NCBI GenBank assembly: GCA_000969725.1 | Contig: JXSR01S073250.1 | Direction: 5' to 3' (one strand) | Length of the DNA: 34,958 nucleotides | Source: Ophiothrix spiculata | Lineage: Eukaryota; Echinodermata; Ophiuroidea; Amphilepidida; Ophiotrichidae | Part shown: piece by piece, positions 1 to 10,397 of the stretch | Layout of the letters: each line of letters opens with the position of its first letter | How positions within the stretch are numbered: the stretch's first letter is position 1 | The notes under the pieces: model-generated | The model's database searches: none | What the model was told of the DNA's origin: nothing | What the model saw: the letters and a program-made list of their open reading frames with translations, nothing else | Translations under genes and position numbers: made by a program

Positions 1-34
1 TTATGATATCCATATGTACGAGCAGATCGTTTAT

Positions 35-325
35 GATATTCATATAGAAATAAATATTGTATGCTAACCGAGTTAAATATTCAGATTTATTAATTTTTGC
101 TTAAGGTAAAACGGATTAATGCACGTAGTAATATAAATTTCATAAACATAATCTGAATTAATGTAAAGATACATTTTGCACAAGCCTCTTAAATGTTTTA
201 AGCATGTAAATGTAACCTACGGGATATAATATTTCCAAGTCCCGACTATATCAACCAACCCGAAGTGTGGTTTCATATTTCTATAATTATCAAGAAATAA
301 GGCTTGTTCTCACATTACATGTACT
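35..325 (+). repeat. Block p, copy 0 (truncated leading array block)
   Basis: This AT-rich block matches 2440-2740 and 24705-25015 along its whole length. Shared landmarks include 'atgctaaccgagtt', 'ttaatgca..tagta', 'aaatgttttaagcatgtaaa' and 'ggcttgttct'. It has no ORF of note. It precedes block m here, whereas the other two p copies follow block n, so the array order is p-m-n-p rather than a simple head-to-tail series. The first 34 bases have no clear partner in the window. Confidence 0.75.
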
Positions 326-1428
326 ATTTACGGCAAGTTTCCGTAGTTTGACGTCGTCGCAGTTTTTTTACGGAATAATCCGTTCCATTTGTTGTTCTAT
401 CACATGTAAGTATTGAAATTGCCCACTTCCAGGATCGATTCCCGCACTGCCATGATAATGAAAAACTTTTTAATGCAGGCATTTTACTGACTGTATTAAA
501 TATTTTGGGAATCTGTAAAACTAACGGTAAAATATTGGCAACAGAATTTCCAGGTATTTTTTTCCGTTATATTTGCGGGAAATATTTTTCATTGAATGTA
601 AACAGCACTGAAGAAGTGATTGTTCAAAACGTCCACTCAGTAAGGCTGAAAACATAGTTCTTTTTGAGCTACCAAATATTTTGTGTAACAAGTCTTTGTT
701 ATCTTATAATCTAGTAATATAATTCCAATGCATCTCCTAATCAATAACGGATAATTGGTGTTGTAAATCACCACACATTTTCACCAAAACTCGTCAACTA
801 TGGTAGTATTGATTTTTCATCACCAAGCCTCCGTTATTAATAGAAAATACCTTGGAACTATATATCAGATTATAAGATAGCAAAGATTTGTTGCACCAAA
901 TATTTGGTAGCTCAAAAGAACTATGTTTTCAGCCTAACTGTTAGTATTCTTGGTTATTGAACTCAACTGATATGCACTATTCTGAACGGATGAAAAGAAA
1001 CATATTTATAAGAAAACAGTGAAACTCAAGAAAAAGAGAACGTGTGCGCAAAATCACATTTTACTCAATTATAGTTGTATCTTTTTGTTACTTGTGTAAA
1101 TTGTGAAATTGTAATTTCCGTTGTCATGATTGATTGTGATATAGGAATACATGCTGAGTGGATTCACGAGATAAAAAATTGCAACAGCATCAAGAGCACA
1201 GAAATAAGACGCCCTTATTGCGCTTTTATGGTGCAAATTCTTGGTTGATAATAATACGAAATTGAAAAATTCAAGTTTAGTAGTTGAAGGTCCCCTTTAC
1301 TTGTTGACAGTAAGCTTTGTGAGATAATGTCGTGATGAAATTTTGATCTTGTTGAAATGAAAGTTCCAGTTAATAGTAGTTTGAGTTAGTCAAGGGCATT
1401 TTAACTCTCCAAAAATCACATTTTCGTC
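326..1428 (+). repeat. Block m, copy 1 (interrupted by a MITE)
   Basis: The block is shared with 23026-23885. Matching landmarks are 'cggcaagtttccgta', 'tttgacgtcgtcgcag', 'cccgcactgccatgataatg', 'aaaacagtgaaactcaagaa' and 'agacgcccttattgcgctt'. By eye the two copies differ at only a few percent of positions outside indels. Copy 1 lacks about 50 bases of a tRNA-like stretch that copy 2 keeps at 23114-23212. It also carries the private MITE at 644-934. No coding potential is evident in either copy. Confidence 0.8.
644..934. mobile_element. Long-TIR MITE with TSD TAA (PIF/Harbinger-like)
   Basis: The element begins GGCTGAAAACATAGTTCTTT and its right end is the reverse complement of nearly the same sequence. 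The inverted arms run about 80 bases with few mismatches. TAA flanks both sides (641-643, 935-937). Block m copy 2 has the uninterrupted site 'cactcagTAAatgttag' at 23392-23408, so the insertion boundaries are direct observations. A 3-bp T-A-rich duplication and a GG-initial TIR fit non-autonomous PIF/Harbinger or ISL2EU elements, but the superfamily is inferred. It is 291 bp long with no transposase fragment. Confidence 0.88.
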
Positions 1429-1752
1429 TGAATACGATTTATTTGTGTATTTTACACTGTCGTGTGGAAACACAAATTGTCCGCATTAAAGGAGGTCCGT
1501 AATGGATGGTCACATATATAAAACATTTATCTAAAACTGAGGATGTTTATGCTGTTTAGTTGAAAACCATGTGATACATGAGGCAAAGTTTTCAACGCTG
1601 TATTTAAATGATGCAAGTCACATATTCTTCTTTTGTAAGGGTAATATCATTTCTATATTGTTTGTAGACATATTTGCAAATGCATTTTGTAGGGTTTTTT
1701 AGTATCAATAATTAAGTAAAAGGTTTGCACAACCAAGCATGTTTTAGTGTCA
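1429..1752. other. Unassigned AT-rich spacer between block m and the hAT-like MITE
   Basis: The sequence between block m and the hAT-like element has no partner in the corresponding part of the B2 leader (23886-24360 is different sequence). I see no ORF, TIR or RNA gene in it. It may be a remnant of an older insertion. Confidence 0.5.
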
Positions 1753-1760
1753 TTTGAGGT

Positions 1761-2094
1761 CAGGGCCGTACGAAGGTATGTAAGCCAAGGGGGGCAAACA
1801 CATTTACCGTCCCGAAATTCATGTTTCGTCCCGATGTATATACCGTCAATTTGTTTGTAATGCGCGCGTAGCGCGTGAAAATTTTGATATTTTCAGACAA
1901 AAATCGATATAAAACCTTGATATTTGTGCTAAAATTGGCTTATTTTGACTAAATATTTACGGGACAGTAATACCGGGACGGTAAAAGTAGTAAACTATCG
2001 TCCCGATATTTTTGTCCCGCCGGCGTCCCGATTTTTCGAGCCAGGGGGGGAGAGGGGGAGTGCCCCCCCTGCCCCCCCGCTTCGTACGGCACTG
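1761..2094. mobile_element. hAT-like MITE, 334 bp, TSD TTTGAGGT
   Basis: The ends are CAGGGCCGTACGAAG on the left and CTTCGTACGGCACTG on the right, inverted with one mismatch in 15. The 8-bp direct repeat TTTGAGGT flanks it at 1753-1760 and 2095-2102. An 8-bp TSD with CAGGG/CAGTG termini is the classic hAT signature. Inside, GTCCCG or its complement CGGGAC occurs seven times (near 1808, 1827, 1960, 1974, 1999, 2014 and 2024), an arrangement that could be subterminal transposase-binding repeats. A G tract then a C tract at 2043-2079 can form a hairpin. Short overlapping ORFs here are by-products of the GC-rich end. Confidence 0.93.
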
Positions 2095-2119
2095 TTTGAG
2101 GTTCTGAAATGTATGATAT

Positions 2120-2740
2120 CCATGGTACCTATAAAAATCGAAAAAATCAAGAGAAGCCACATCAATCTCCTCCCTCACATATTTGAAATCTGCATCCAAG
2201 TTCTGTCGAGCAATCTGCAGTAAATGCTAACACCTTGTCTTTGATGAATTTGTTGGGTGTAGGAGAGATTTTAAGGTTAATCCATGTCAGTTAAATTTTG
2301 TTATTTCAGTTACTATAAAATTTAAAAAAAAATTATTTGACATTTAAGATAAATCACAAAACATACAAATAAAAACTGCATATCTCATCTCCACGTAACC
2401 CAGGCCACGAACTTACTGAACAACCCTGGTAAAGAGATTACTCACAATATTCAGAGAGAAATAAATATTTTATGCTAACCGAGTTATATATTCAGATTTA
2501 TTCATTTTTGCTTTAGGTAAAACTGAGCTTAATGCATGTAGATATATAAATTTCATAAACATGAATTAATGTTAAGATACACTTTGCACCAGTCTCTTAA
2601 ATGTTTTAAGCATGTAAATGTAACCTTAGGGATATTATGTTGCAAGTCTTGACTATTTCAAGCAACCCTAAGTCTGGTTTCATGTTTCTTCAATTTGCAA
2701 GTATTCAGGCTTGTTCTTACATAACATGTTGGTTTCCTGA
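2120..2740 (+). repeat. Blocks n and p, copy 1
   Basis: Block n (about 2120-2450) matches 24370-24710 through 'tataaaaatcgaaaaaat', 'cacatcaatctcctccctca' and 'cccaggccacgaacttactg'. Block p (about 2440-2740) matches 35-325 and 24705-25015. Both are non-coding and AT-rich. They lead directly into monomer A1 here and into monomer B2 in the second copy. Confidence 0.8.
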
Positions 2741-3735
2741 AATTTGGGATAAATATCGATTTCGAAATTGTTGGAAAAATATTGGTAATTATTTATATCT
2801 GTGAATTTTATCGGTATTAGGATATCTTATCTTTAGAATTTTATTTTATTTACTTGAATTTGCAGAATTGTATTTCGGGTGTTGTAGTTTTATAGTCCCC
2901 ATATGCATTTTACCATTCCCGTTCATGACAAACGCTCTAAAAGCGGATTTTGTATATAGATGAAAAACATTGATTGGGGAAAACCCCGTGTGTATAGATG
3001 TAGATATTTACAGATGCATTGTATGAATGTATCTTACGATATTCTCTTAAGAAATGTACGATGAAACTAAACATCATGATACTGATACTGAGAAATAGAA
3101 CGTCTCAGTACAAACAATAATGCCTTGACAAATTTATATGAACCAGTTTGATTATTAGTGTTATAAAAATCACTTAAAAATCCAAATCATAGGGCGTAGC
3201 GAGTTCGTCTTAAAAAATCATAATTATTTTACATAGCTATTTCTGGTTTATACAAAATAACAAGTCAGGGTCGTTTGTATTGCTGAAAGATCATGTTCCT
3301 TCCATTCTAATCTCCTATTAATAACACAAACACACACCTCACACGCATGGTGACGAATAAATAGCGTAATCCAAATCTTAGATTCTGTAACATACCTTTG
3401 TCAAATCATCATCAAAATGATCTTAGAGAAACAAATGGAACTACTAGGTACTCGGCTACCTAGAAATGGTTATAAGAGTCAAATGTCCTTTTCAATTTAG
3501 CAATCAGCTGATGATAAATAGTATGTGTCGCTGCACTTACATCTTTCCGTAAAGTCAGGTAACCTGGATGTAGACTTTGATATCTACATGAAAATGTTGG
3601 ATACTCAAAGTGTATATTTTCAACAGATTGGTGAGTCGAATATGAAAAATGTATTAAGAAATACAAAAAATGAAATGATACGACTATGTTAGATTCATTT
3701 ATTGCTCAAAAATATCCATGCGACAGTCACCTATG

Positions 3736-3759
3736 CACACACACACACACACACCCACA

Positions 3760-3795
<36 letters not shown>
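3736..3795. repeat. (CA)n microsatellite
   Basis: About 60 bases of near-pure CA repeat interrupted by two 'ccc' variants. The homologous position in the other monomers holds only a few CA units (11409-11415, 16271-16278, 26270-26277, 31590-31598). The expansion is therefore private to A1. Confidence 0.97.
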
Positions 3796-3796
<1 letters not shown>

Positions 3797-4287
3797 CTAT
3801 TTTCTATCATTTCTAGCTCAAGCTATTGTGGTTAACAAGGATTTTTGTTTTTAGTTTTATATATTGTTGTATACTCATTTTAGTCGATGTTGAAACTGCC
3901 AAGCTAATTTTTCAGTACAGTTTTAGTGTAACTGTTTTTATCAAACATCAATTTACTTAACAACTATTTGCTATTGCATTCGCATTGTGAATTAACCAAA
4001 TCCCTGGCCAAAAGTTAAAAGTGACAAATCTCTTACGTGTTTAATGAAGACTAGTGATAACCCTTACAGCAAAACAATGACACGTTTTAGGTCTAGACGT
4101 CCATAGTCATAAGCTACACGCTTGATGCTAACCACACCGCAAGTTACAAGCATCTTTAGAGGAATCACCTTGAGTATCCGTTGGTTAGCGGTACACATAA
4201 TACGCACGTGGTCGTAAATGAAAACAATATTTATGTAGACATTTGTCTGTTGAAGTTGTAAATAAGTTGAAACAGTGTTTTAATTTT

Positions 4288-4549
4288 GGAAAGCGGGTTA
4301 GCGCAGCGGCACTTCCCTCTCTTAGTACCACTGAGTCCCGGGTTCGATTCCAGGTCCCGGCGCTGTATGTGCATTTGGTTTTCAGTCTATGCTCGCTTCC
4401 GCAGGTTCTTCTCCGGATACTCCGGTCTTTCTCCTGCATCCAAAACTGATTTAATTCAAGAAAGATCTTGGACCCCAATGGAAATAAGCTTCATTAGAGG
4501 CTTTCTTGGGTTATCCTTGGCGATTAGCGTAAATAATTCTTTCTTTCTT
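4288..4549 (+). mobile_element. SINE-1 in monomer A1 (tRNA-derived)
   Basis: The head contains an A box (TTAGCGCAGCGG) and a perfect B box (GGTTCGATTCC). The body has the motif 'ctccggatactccggtctt' followed by a pyrimidine-rich stretch and 'gcatccaaaactg'. The 3' end is a short TTCT repeat rather than poly(A). The same insertion, about 262 bp with the same flanks, sits at 16772 and 32091. Both B monomers have the empty site. The body motif resembles conserved central domains of some animal SINE superfamilies, but I do not assign one. Confidence 0.88.
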
Positions 4550-4986
4550 AATGGATGTCTTTTTAGAATAAAATAATTTTTGACGAACAAGTATAGCTGA
4601 AAAAATAAGCAGTCTTATTAACATTACACATGATGCAACGTTGATAAAACATAATTGACAATGGTATTCAATGATAGTCAATGATATATCAAATATCAAA
4701 TTGTTTAGTTTAAGCGAATCTCAATAAAGATAATGGTTGCGCATACTATCTTATTTACTCGATTGTTAAAATTGCAAATTGAATATCAAATAAGCAATAC
4801 ATTTGAACTTGAGATTGAAGTTACCAGGAAAAAATAAGATAAAGACAGACCATTCCATTATCACAATCTTTACGGATCCCAGTAAAACAAATGTTTTATC
4901 AATTTAACACATTATTCTTGGATACAGAGTGAATCAAGTTGTTGTTTTTTCAATTTGAAAATTGCAAAATTATATTATGTACATTT

Positions 4987-5505
4987 GAAGAGTTGACTTG
5001 CAAAATGGAAACTCTTTGAGAAAAGGGCAAAAATATGCTAGGACATCAAAATGTGTCGTAAAATTCCTGATGATAATTTTAATACTTTTTCACTAATATG
5101 TCTAAAAAGGTGTATTTTAGATAATTCATCAAATGGTTTTTATTAATTGGCTATTGATTTTTTGTTGAATGGATGTAAACCGTTTTGCAGGACAAGTCAT
5201 CAAATTTCAACTTAAGAACCCCGTATCTTCCAAATTTTTCAAAATGTATTTTTTAATTCTTTATTAGGCTATATGATATACTTTATAAATACCCAATTTC
5301 AACATCTGGGCATGTTTAATAAAAAAGTTACCATATATGGGCATTAGGTCCTTTTATGACCAAATATGGTCATATGATTTCCATATTTAGTAAAAGTAAC
5401 ATTTTCGGGATTTTAACCCACTTAGGTAGTTTTTTTCAACAACATTTTTGCCAGGATGATGCACAAATTACAGGTCTGTAAGAATCTATCAAAAGCTAAT
5501 TTTTT
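4987..5505. mobile_element. A-only TIR element, right end deleted (A1 copy)
   Basis: The left terminus GAAGAGTTGACTTGCAAAAT is preceded by the target ATTT. The body matches the complete copy at 17476-18041. The right TIR is missing: A1 passes from 'aaagctaattttttg' straight into 'taaacttg', skipping about 60 bases that A2 keeps. The deletion endpoints share an 'aattttttg'-type microhomology. The end coordinate is therefore approximate. Confidence 0.8.
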
Positions 5506-7120
5506 GTAAACTTGTTCTGTCAGTCGCAATGAAGTATATAGATTTGTGATTACCTGTCCCAGACCTCCCTTTTCTTATTCCAAATAGTTAAATAAAGATG
5601 TGGTTAAAGAAATATTTAGTTTAACGACTTCTGTCCTTTGCATGCAAACCTTCAACATTTCGGAAACCACCGACCTGGAGTTAAAAATAATTCCTACAGA
5701 ATCCACTTGAATTGTGCACATGTGTGAGTTAGATGCACATGAACATATGCAGCACTTTATAGTTCCTTCGGCAAATATATCAATCAATTCACACAGAATC
5801 TGTAAATTGATTGATCATTTACTGGTTTACAAATTTCAAGAAATTTGATTGAAATGAGCAATTAGTGTTTAATATCAGCGTCTTACAGTGTATTATTAGT
5901 TAATTACAGGAAAAGCCTGAAGCATGTAGTCACGTGTTTTGTATTTCTATGGAGTAGAAATTTGATAATATCATGGAATTTAATTCATCTGTGATATTTT
6001 CTACGATAGAGTAACCAATCTATGTGCTAGATGAGATATATAACATAAGATGTAAATTTACAATTTTACTGTGATAAACATATATTGTGCAAATAGTAAT
6101 AGACAACGTTAAATTTAGCACCCAAATATTACAACTTTTGAAATTTAATCAGATCAAAACTGTAAATCAGGGTTAAAAGAGGTAGACAAACATCTATTGG
6201 TCGTTGCTTGCATTTGTAATTCTTTCTGGTATATAGTCGACTGAAGCATACATGTACATGTATTATTCTTAACGTTGACCAGACTATGTAAAGGTCTTGA
6301 ATAATAATTTATTTGTATTACACCTGGTTGATATTGCATTTAAGTTCAAAGCGACATCTTTTTACGCTCTCAATGTAGAACTAGTGATAACCCTTCAATA
6401 ATAGTAATGACCTTGGATCCTTAAACATTTTTGTGTCAAAAGTCATTTGCTTGCTTACAATTTACAACAGCTAACATTTTTTCGATATGTTACAAACGTC
6501 ACGAAACGTTGCATACTCTTTACTTGAACTTGAGAATAATATAGAATTAATTTTCCAACATTAGGCAACAGATTGGAATTCTGCTTTATAAATTTAACCC
6601 CGTAGCTCAAATGAATTGACACGTAGTTCAAAGAAGACTATTAGTATGATTTTCGTTGAAGCATGTCAAAATGTATCTTACATTGTATTATTTGCTGTAT
6701 TTCCTAATAAATGAATATTTGGGTTCAGTTTGTTCTATGTTCAAGTTTAAAAGGTCGCGTCGAACATTTTGTGACATTTGTTACCACCCTAAAGAACAAC
6801 CGAGAATGGCCCTAATAGAAGCTATCGTTGATGGGTACCTGTCTGTCTGGTTTGTTAAATTATACCTCGGTCAGAAAGACTTTACAACTTAGCCTTAAAA
6901 ATACCAGTGTCTCTTTCACTTTGCATTTTTTGCACAATATAAAATCAGCAGGACATATTTTTGGTGCATCACTGACTTGACTTGTAAAAAGGCTATATAG
7001 ATTCTAGAAATACACACATTCAAGTGTAACACCCATTTCTTGTAAGATTGAAATAAATCAATGTTTTTAACCTTGATCTTGATCAACAAAAATGAGAAAT
7101 ATGAGCTCACTAAAATACAT

Positions 7121-7412
7121 TTTAGAAGATTACATTTAAAATTTGCTGATATAACGTATGACCATTTTTTGTTGTTTTGGGTATGTCTTGTGTGTTATAA
7201 ATGTGTGTTTTGTATCTTTTAGGCCATACTCTTTTATCGTGTGTAACTTAGGCCCTACTTAGGGGATGGCCCTTTGGGCCTTACTGGCCTTTTGCCATCT
7301 CCTCAATACCATTCTTTTGTTGTGTTTTTAATATACTGTTTGTTTATTCTAAGTTGTTTTGAATGTGTTATTGAATGTGTTATTGAAATAAATTTTGAAT
7401 CTTTGAATCTTT
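7121..7412 (+). mobile_element. 5'-truncated LINE 3' UTR with (TTGAATC)n tail
   Basis: Monomer A2 near 20580 reads 'taaaatacatgatatttt' without interruption. A1 has 292 extra bases after 'taaaatacat'. They end in 'gaaataaattttgaatctttgaatcttt', a short tandem tail following an AATAAA-like signal. A 9-bp stem (7262-7270 with 7294-7302) encloses 'ccctttgggcctt...cctttt'. The layout matches the 3' end of the LINE at 29373-30254. No ORF remains. Severe 5' truncation, a microsatellite-like tail and no clear TSD fit CR1/L2/Rex-type elements. The clade is inferred. Confidence 0.82.
7262..7302 (+). other. LINE 3' UTR hairpin
   Basis: GGGGATGGC (7262-7270) pairs with GCCATCTCC (7294-7302), nine pairs with one G-U at position 3. 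The inner loop holds a second small palindrome, GGCCCTTTGGGCC-like. A hairpin in the same place, with a different stem sequence, occurs at 30094-30137. Confidence 0.75.
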
Positions 7413-8268
7413 GATGTTTTTTTAACTACCACTTAACAAGACAAGTCAATGATCTCACCTGTCGAATTCTATCATGTATTTACGATAGCTGAATATATGC
7501 TGTCAGGAACCTTGTTATGATGGGTGAGTCTCAACAAAAGATAACCTCGTTTGCAAAAGTCATATCTTACCCAATCTCATCTTTTTTTGTTTTTACTTGT
7601 TTGAATTGTGAAATTGAATTTCCGTAGTATATTATAATATCGAGTGTATTGAAGAATATGAGAATGGCTATTAAGATTAAAAAGCGATGAGGCAATTGTC
7701 ATAAACCCGGGAGTAAAACATATTGCTGCTTGTGCACTTTCAAGCGATAGTAGGTTTCAAGCAGCATTTTTATTAAAATTTATGAAATGTAATGTCGACA
7801 TTTGGTTATGCATAAAATGAGTTCTTGCTAGGCATTTACTATACAAATGCAGTCGATATGCAGTTTAATGAAAACCGATCTGATAATCCCATGAAGACTA
7901 AATAGATTTGCTCCTTTAAAATGAAAACGAAACAAAAAATTGCGCTTTTCAAGTTTTGTTTGATATAATATTATTTTCTAGATCCCCACATTTTAGCTTC
8001 CGAATTATATGCAACATGCGTGTATTTTCTTATGACAGCATCCAAATTAATTAAAATAATACAATTTACAAACAATGGACATTGAGTGAATGTAATATGT
8101 ATCGTGAACTACTTGGTGGTGAAAGCAGCATTTACATGGTACCTAATATATTAGCATGGCAGCCACTGTTTCTGATTAAATAGAGCGCCGAAGCACTATT
8201 TACATATTAAGAGTTGTTCATATAACATAAGTCAGAAATTAACATAATTTTTTAAACAACGAGCTTAA

Positions 8269-9022
8269 GGCTACAGTCCCTAAAAACGTCACGCTCGGCT
8301 GAATGTAATGTTTACTGCAAGTTTTACTTACTTCCCCCTATTAGAATATCACATTTTTTGACGTAAATATTGAATAAAGTCTCTAGTTTAAAAAATTATT
8401 TTTACTAGTGATTTCACGTTCATTATCAAGGTCAAAATAACGCCTAAAGACTACTTTGAAAAGTTTACCCTTTTTCGCCGTTCGCCGAAACCTCATAATT
8501 TCATGATGTTCGAACAATTCGACTGGTTTCAAATTTTTACAGATTGTATAGGCTTGATACTTCTTATTGAATTACAAACAATATTTTATAAATATGTTGT
8601 GTTGATTTTGAATGATAATGTAACAAACCCGCATTGTTTTGCCCGAAAACCCGGACTCTGAGTTCGCCCTGTTTGAGCTGTGAATTGCCTGTTTTAAGTA
8701 TCTACATTATCTACATTTTGTCAGATATACGCATTTGCATAACTTACTTACAAATTGAGCATTCCAATGAGGCAAAAATTGCAATTTTTATGTAAACAAA
8801 AGACAAATACGGCATTCTAATGTTTATGTTTTAGATTTTAGTTCACGATCTCAACGCTGCCTTGATAGCTCAGTGGTAGATCCCTCGCTTCGTAATGCAT
8901 GACTAACCCTTGCCATAATCTATGGTTCGAGTCCCCGCAAATGCTGTGAAAACTATTTTTCTTTTCATGACTAAAAATAGTTAGGATTCACATTTTCCTG
9001 AGCATTTGGATTCCCTGTACCC
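8269..9022. mobile_element. TTAA-flanked insertion carrying a tRNA-like sequence
   Basis: TTAA flanks both ends (8265-8268, 9023-9026). Monomer A2 has the empty site 'gagcTTAAtc' at 21397-21406. The termini are short and imperfect inverted repeats, GGCTACAG against GGGTACAG. A TTAA duplication suggests piggyBac or Kolobok mobilisation, but the TIRs are too short to decide. At 754 bp with no transposase ORF it would be non-autonomous. It contains 'ttcgccgttcgccgaaacc', a 'cgaaaacccggactctgagt' segment and the tRNA-like stretch at 8862-8945. Confidence 0.75.
8862..8945 (+). mobile_element. tRNA-like (SINE-head-like) segment inside the TTAA element
   Basis: It holds an A-box match (TAGCTCAGTGG) and a perfect B box (GGTTCGAGTCC). 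The A-to-B distance is longer than in a normal tRNA, and the acceptor arms do not pair, so this is not a functional tRNA gene by inspection. It could be the head of a SINE inserted in the element, or a tRNA fragment the element captured. Confidence 0.6.
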
Positions 9023-10183
9023 TTAATCAACCCCATTCTACTCACAGTATCGCATTGTGTGTATTCCCTAACTTATACTCCTTGGCTATTGTTTCTTTAC
9101 AATATCACTCTGGACAATAAGACACGTTTCACTCTTATGTTGAGTTTTCACCTCAAATAAAGCTCATATTCATTTATAATGGATTGAATATGACCCGGTA
9201 TAAGCTGAATCAAAACAACAGTGTAATTCAGCTGCCACCTTGAATTGAGATGGATAATGTTGTCTGTAATATTAACATTTCTTTGTTTTTGAGAAACCAA
9301 TCACAGTGGTAAGTTTGTATGAGCATGTTGTTACTGAAACACCAAAAATAAAATTGTCATGTGTGGGAGAAATAAAATTTCAGAATCAGAATATTGGGCA
9401 ATGCCTTTACTCAATGTAAACAGGTAGTCTATCAACCACTGGCCCACTTTATGGTGCTCTAAAGAATTCGTAAGTATATGTCAAATATATCCCAAAGAAG
9501 TAATATGATCTACAGGTTGTGTAATTTATAAAATAGGAATCAAACAAACGCCCACCTCTCAGACACCCATCAAATTCTCGAAAGCTTCGTCAAAAAATAT
9601 TAACCTATCTTTAATCAAAACATTTATATTAAATTTGTTTTTCCATTTTGGAAGATATACAATAAGCATTTTGTAAAATTTGAAAAGTTAATAAAACTTC
9701 CTGGCGAAAGAAGTACAATTACACGTATTTATTTCCTTTTGCTAGATGCTTTAACTGCAATCTCCCTGGATTACTTTAGCTGTTAAACACAAGTGAACAG
9801 CTGACCTTGTTTGATATATTCCCTCAAGATTATATGTGACTTGAAACAAAACAAACACAAGTCAGACATCCGAGAAAGCAAGTAAATGGAATGATTCTAT
9901 TTAAAGATTAAAAGAGGCGACAAGACTTATGAAGATATATTGACTTACTTATGAAGCTATTGACCGAATATTGAATCCACATGCTATGTATTTGACGCGA
10001 AGACAAAATTTCTAGACAGATCTCCAACCCAGGCTCCAACCCATTGGCTTACAGGAAAAAACAACAACATGTTTTTGACAAATCTGTAAGTTTTTTTTTT
10101 TGGTATATATCCAGGTGAAAATAATATTCCATTAGTAATCATAATGCACATTATCATATATTATGTAATTCCACATTGACCAT

Positions 10184-10397
10184 TATGGCACAAGTAAGCT
10201 CCATTTCACACCAAGCATCATTTTAGGTTTTGCGACAACCTCTAGGGGCACTGAACATTGACCAGGCAACATATGCAAAATTGTTGCTATGCTCAGTTTC
10301 TTGAGTTTCCTACGGGTTTTTGCGAGGCAATTAGCAGTTAGTTCCTTGCCCAAGTGAATTTTCAGGCATACATAATTTGTTTTGGCACCAGTGGGGT
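10184..10397 (-). mobile_element. SINE-2 remnant, antisense, truncated both ends
   Basis: The reverse complement matches the middle of the SINE at 13969-14335: 'ggtgccaaaa', 'aaggaactaactgctaattg', 'cccctagaggttgtcgca', 'aatgatgcttggtgtg' and 'atggagcttactt'. It has many substitutions and lacks the Pol III boxes and the 3' tail. It lies exactly at the A1/B1 junction, and array sequence resumes at about 10398. Confidence 0.87.

Larger units (their letters stand above)
2741..10130 (+). repeat. Array monomer A1 (about 7.4 kb)
   Basis: This is the first A-type monomer. Landmarks in order: 'catgatactgatactgag' near 3073, the 'ttctatcatttctagctcaa' block near 3800, SINE-1 at 4288, the A-only TIR element at 4987, 'gaggtagacaaacatctat' at 6179, 'ccccgtagctcaaatgaatt' near 6599, 'cttgtttgaattgtgaaatt' near 7599, then the A-only tail block (about 7700-10130). 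Private insertions are a CA microsatellite, a LINE 3' end at 7121 and a TTAA-flanked element at 8269. Remaining stretches are repeat DNA with no gene that I can support. Confidence 0.82.

Noticed and set aside
1945-2223. Overlapping sense and antisense ORFs
   Set aside because: They lie in the GC-rich end of the hAT-like MITE; low complexity with no domain.
3736-3795. Regulatory or Z-DNA role for the CA repeat
   Set aside because: It is a simple microsatellite expansion in one monomer only; nothing points to function.
6656-6892. Plus-strand ORF shared with 20121-20324 ('FCDICYHPKEQPRM')
   Set aside because: It is open in A1 and A2 but disrupted in B1 and B2 and deleted in A3. Two cysteines do not make a domain. 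Its conservation simply reflects recent duplication.
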